Assembly (NCBI RefSeq): GCF_018919145.1
Contig: NZ_JAHLQJ010000019.1
Location: forward strand, 1-64,000
From: Paenibacillus brevis
GTDB lineage: Bacteria > Bacillota > Bacilli > Paenibacillales > Paenibacillaceae
Direction of reading: 5' to 3'
Length of the DNA stretch: 64,000 nt
In this document: positions 61,637-64,000 of the stretch, in pieces
Layout: the number at the start of each line of letters is the position of its first letter
Position numbering within the stretch: the first letter of the stretch is position 1
Made by a program: the position numbers and the translations under genes
The notes under the pieces: generated by a model
What the model was told of the DNA's origin: nothing
The model's input: only the letters and a program-made list of their open reading frames with translations
The model's database searches: none

Positions 61637-62728
61637 GTGACAAACCTGGCTGTTATGGAGAGACCTGCTGTCGGGGTGAATGTGGCTGATTTTAGCAGGA
61701 ACGTTCCGGTAATACGTGGAGATCAGAAGTGCAGTGATGTACTCGGCATGTTCAAGAATGATTCCGATCTTCCGTGTCTCGTCATTTGTGACCAGGGGGA
61801 GCGCCCTCGCGGTCTGGTTATGCGGGATTATTTCTATCGCCATCTTACAGGAAGATTCGCGCCGGACTTGTTCTATGAGCGTCCTGTACGTGACTTTGCA
61901 CAGCCGGAATATGCGGTATATGAAATATCCACGCCTCCGGGAGAGCTGTTGGATCATGCGCTTCATCGGACCGGGCATTTGTTTTATGATAGTTTGATTT
62001 TAACGCAGGACGGGAATTACTATGGGGTAATGACGCTGCAGGATTTAATGCTTCTCTCAAGAAAATTACAACAGGAAGCTGAAGTCGAACGCCAAAACAC
62101 GCTGCAGCGGAGCGTAATGCTAGTTGATGATATCGGGAAAACCGTGGTTCAGGCCTCTGAGGCTTCAGAAAGAAGTCTGGAGGAAACGCAGCAGATGTCG
62201 AGGCTGGCACTGGCAGGGCAAGAAGACCTCAAAGAGGTTACTGAGGCGTTTAATCGCGTGAAAAAAGTCACATCTTCTCAACAAAATCAAGTGGATGAGT
62301 TGTCCTCTTACTCACAGGATATTTCTCGAATCGCAGCGCAAATTCGTGAGCTTGCCGAACTGAGCGGTATTCTGGCGCTCAATGCTTCGATCGAGGCTTC
62401 GCGGGCAGGAGAGCACGGACGCGGATTTGCGGTTGTGGCAGAGGAAGTACACCGGCTTGCCAAAGAGACCAAGCAATTATCGGGGAATATCGAGGAGACG
62501 CTGGACCGGGTTGGTGAGCTGGTGAAGGCAACGGATCAATCCATGCGCGTCACTAGCGGAGAATTGGAGCATAGTCAGAACCATGTTATCCAGGCGGGCG
62601 ATACTTTCGGACAACTGGTCCAATCCGTGCGAAGAACCGAGCAAACAGGCCGGGAATCTGCGTCAGCCACTGTTCAAGCGCTGAAGATGACAGAAATGGT
62701 GAATAAAGAGCTTACCGCTTTGTCGTGA
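61637..62728 (+). CDS. Soluble CBS-MCP signalling protein
   Basis: 363 residues, no membrane segment. The N-terminal half has two CBS-like motifs ([37 protein letters not shown] and later [20 protein letters not shown]). The rest is a long coiled coil with a chemoreceptor signalling tip, [46 protein letters not shown]. The tip lacks the usual QTNLLALNAAIEAARAG pattern in part. GTG 61637 has AGGGAG 8 bases upstream; alternatives are GTG 61628 and 61631. Its partner is unknown; by context it may sense nucleotide or phosphate state. Confidence 0.78.
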   Translation: MTNLAVMERPAVGVNVADFSRNVPVIRGDQKCSDVLGMFKNDSDLPCLVICDQGERPRGLVMRDYFYRHLTGRFAPDLFYERPVRDFAQPEYAVYEISTPPGELLDHALHRTGHLFYDSLILTQDGNYYGVMTLQDLMLLSRKLQQEAEVERQNTLQRSVMLVDDIGKTVVQASEASERSLEETQQMSRLALAGQEDLKEVTEAFNRVKKVTSSQQNQVDELSSYSQDISRIAAQIRELAELSGILALNASIEASRAGEHGRGFAVVAEEVHRLAKETKQLSGNIEETLDRVGELVKATDQSMRVTSGELEHSQNHVIQAGDTFGQLVQSVRRTEQTGRESASATVQALKMTEMVNKELTALS

Positions 62729-62731
62729 AAT

Positions 62732-62748
62732 TTTACACTGCGTTAACA
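62732..62748 (+). promoter_or_regulatory. PHO box upstream of pstB
   Basis: TTTACA-N5-TTAACA, the same arrangement as at 60697-60713. A further TTTACA at 62765-62770 begins the palindrome TTTACATAGCTTATGTAAA. Suggests PhoP control of pstB-phoU. Confidence 0.7.
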
Positions 62749-62875
62749 TTTAGGCTCATCCCGCTTTACATAGCTTATGTAAAATCAATATGAAACAATC
62801 GAACCAAGCATCGGTACAGGTCCCAATGACAATTGAGGCCTTGCTTCGCATGTAACTTCTTATGGTGGTGAAGGC

Positions 62876-63631
62876 ATGACAACAATCATCCGAATCAATA
62901 ACTTGAAACTGTACTACGATCAATTCCTCGCCTTGAAGGACGTATCACTGGATATTCCCGAGAAGGCAATTACTGCGTTCATCGGACCGTCGGGATGTGG
63001 AAAGTCAACGCTTCTGCGGACCTTAAACCGAATGAACGATATGATCCCTGCCACGCGGATTGAGGGTTCTGTTCAGATTGCCGGTTCCGAGATTTATGGT
63101 GAAGATGTTCAAGTGGAAACCTTGCGTAAGCAGGTCGGTATGGTGTTTCAGCAGCCGAATCCGTTTCCGAAATCAATATATGACAACGTGGCCTACGGGC
63201 CAAGGCTTCATGGCTCTCCGGGCAAGGCAGAGCTGGACGAAATGGTAGAGCAAAGCTTGCGACAGGCAGCATTATGGGATGAAGTGAAGGATTTCCTCAA
63301 GCGTTCGGCGCTGAGTCTGTCCGGCGGGCAGCAGCAGAGACTATGCATTGCACGGGCGATTGCCGTGCAGCCTCAAATTTTGCTGATGGACGAAGCGACC
63401 TCCGCACTTGATCCGATCTCTACGCTAAAGATTGAGGAATTAGTACAGGAGTTGAAGAGTAAGTATACCATTGTGATGGTCACGCATAACATGCATCAGG
63501 CTGCCCGCATTTCGGACCGCACGGTATTTTTCTTGAATGGAGAAATTATTGAGGCAGACGATACGCGTAAGCTGTTCTCAAATCCATCGGATTCGCGCAC
63601 AGAAGATTACATTTCCGGACGATTCGGATAA
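62876..63631 (+). CDS. pstB: Phosphate ABC transporter ATP-binding protein PstB
   Basis: 251 residues. Walker [10 protein letters not shown] (37-45), Q-loop [23 protein letters not shown], signature [14 protein letters not shown], Walker [14 protein letters not shown] and H-loop VTHNMHQA. The [16 protein letters not shown] run is specific to PstB. It powers high-affinity phosphate uptake with PstS, PstC and PstA, which are not in the window before it. A PHO box upstream and phoU 19 bases downstream support phosphate-regulated expression. Confidence 0.93.
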   Translation: MTTIIRINNLKLYYDQFLALKDVSLDIPEKAITAFIGPSGCGKSTLLRTLNRMNDMIPATRIEGSVQIAGSEIYGEDVQVETLRKQVGMVFQQPNPFPKSIYDNVAYGPRLHGSPGKAELDEMVEQSLRQAALWDEVKDFLKRSALSLSGGQQQRLCIARAIAVQPQILLMDEATSALDPISTLKIEELVQELKSKYTIVMVTHNMHQAARISDRTVFFLNGEIIEADDTRKLFSNPSDSRTEDYISGRFG

Positions 63632-63650
63632 CCTAAGGAGGCAGCTGTAC

Positions 63651-64000
63651 ATGATACAAAGAAGAGATTTCGATCAAAGCCTGGAGGAATTGCGGCAGCT
63701 GCTGCAGAAGATGGGCAGGCATGTAGAGAACACTTTGAGCGAGTCGATCTCTGCCCTTCAAAATCTGGATGAGGCTAAAGCTCGAGCCATTATCGAGAAA
63801 GATATCGAGTTGAACGAAATGGAAGAAGAGGTTATGGATCTTGGGGCTCGGCTTATTGTGACACAGCAGCCGGTGGCGAAGGACCTGCGGCGGATTATCG
63901 TCGCTTTTAAAATCTCGAGCGATCTGGAACGCATGGGAGACCTGGCGATTGATATATCCAAGGTGACCTTGCGCCTGAAGGGTGAAGCCTTGATCAAGCC
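63651..64000 (+). CDS. phoU: PhoU phosphate signalling protein (5' part, cut by window edge)
   Basis: The first 116 residues are visible. They form the helical PhoU repeat (RRDFDQSLEELRQLLQKMGRHVENTL, ENDIELNEMEEEVMDLGARLIVTQQPVAKDLRRIIVAFKISSDLERMGDLAIDISK) with the metal-binding ERMGDLA segment. PhoU links the Pst transporter to Pho regulation. AAGGAGG lies 9 bases before ATG 63651, 19 bases after pstB. The frame is open to the end of the window. Confidence 0.92.
   Translation, partial: MIQRRDFDQSLEELRQLLQKMGRHVENTLSESISALQNLDEAKARAIIEKDIELNEMEEEVMDLGARLIVTQQPVAKDLRRIIVAFKISSDLERMGDLAIDISKVTLRLKGEALIK

Noticed and set aside
1-64000. CRISPR arrays, prophage or IS transposase genes, rRNA and tRNA genes
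   Set aside because: No direct-repeat arrays, no transposase, integrase or phage structural motifs and no tRNA-like cloverleaf were found. The interspersed repeats have no coding capacity.

Overview
The window looks like chromosomal DNA of a Paenibacillus-type endospore-forming Firmicute. Moderate GC content, strong AGGAGG-type ribosome binding sites, many sporulation genes (cotJABC, the YheC/YheD family, cotH, ytrH/ytrI, ytvI), a T-box, a c-di-AMP riboswitch and gene order shared with Bacillus subtilis (yheABCD; ytoI-ytpI-ytrI-ytrH-dnaE-accDA-pyk-fxsA-ytvI-citZ-icd-mdh-phoPR) all point there. No rRNA, tRNA, CRISPR array, transposase or prophage gene was seen.

Layout. 1-7.2 kb: 3' end of sufB, two HD-GYP proteins flanking a 5'-nucleotidase family enzyme, a YfkAB radical SAM protein, a CNNM/CorC transporter-like protein and a small zinc ribbon. 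7.4-8.6 kb: cotJABC. 9.0-9.8 kb: pdxK. 9.9-20.1 kb: the most unusual part, a catabolic island with a tandem DUF427 protein, an IclR regulator, an OpuC-type ABC importer for quaternary amines, a flavin monooxygenase, a urocanase paralogue, a DUF917 protein and a histidine-ammonia-lyase paralogue that lacks the Ala-Ser-Gly cofactor triad. Together these fit uptake and breakdown of a histidine betaine such as ergothioneine or S-methyl-ergothioneine. Two near-identical palindromes, each just downstream of a SigA-like promoter, look like IclR operators. 20.2-23.7 kb: c-di-AMP riboswitch with potassium importer kimA, a YfcE-like phosphoesterase and a HAD phosphatase. 23.8-30.4 kb: a minus-strand run of five YheC/YheD ATP-grasp spore coat proteins plus a GNAT acetyltransferase, divergent from yheB-yheA. 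32.4-37.6 kb: a small membrane protein, cotH, ytoI, ytpI, ytrI, ytrH. 37.7-46.8 kb: dnaE, pgpA, a small protein, accD-accA, pyk, a thioesterase and fxsA. 46.9-50.2 kb: T-box and argS, inserted into the conserved block, then ytvI. 50.5-58.9 kb: TCA genes citZ-icd-mdh and a class I fumarase, with a membrane protein, an XRE regulator, a glycosyltransferase and an SDR enzyme between. 58.9-64.0 kb: phoR, phoP, a soluble CBS/MCP-like protein, pstB and the start of phoU, with PHO boxes ahead of phoP and pstB.

Two families of non-coding interspersed repeats with inverted ends run through intergenic spaces. Family A (about 180 bp, ends GTTCAAAAAGTCA/TGACTTTTTGAAC) has three full copies and several remnants. 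Family B (about 100-220 bp, ends close to TAAGTTGAACT) has three copies. Remnants of family A lie directly in the leaders of citZ and icd. Functional calls rest on reading translated sequence and motifs; no database search was possible.
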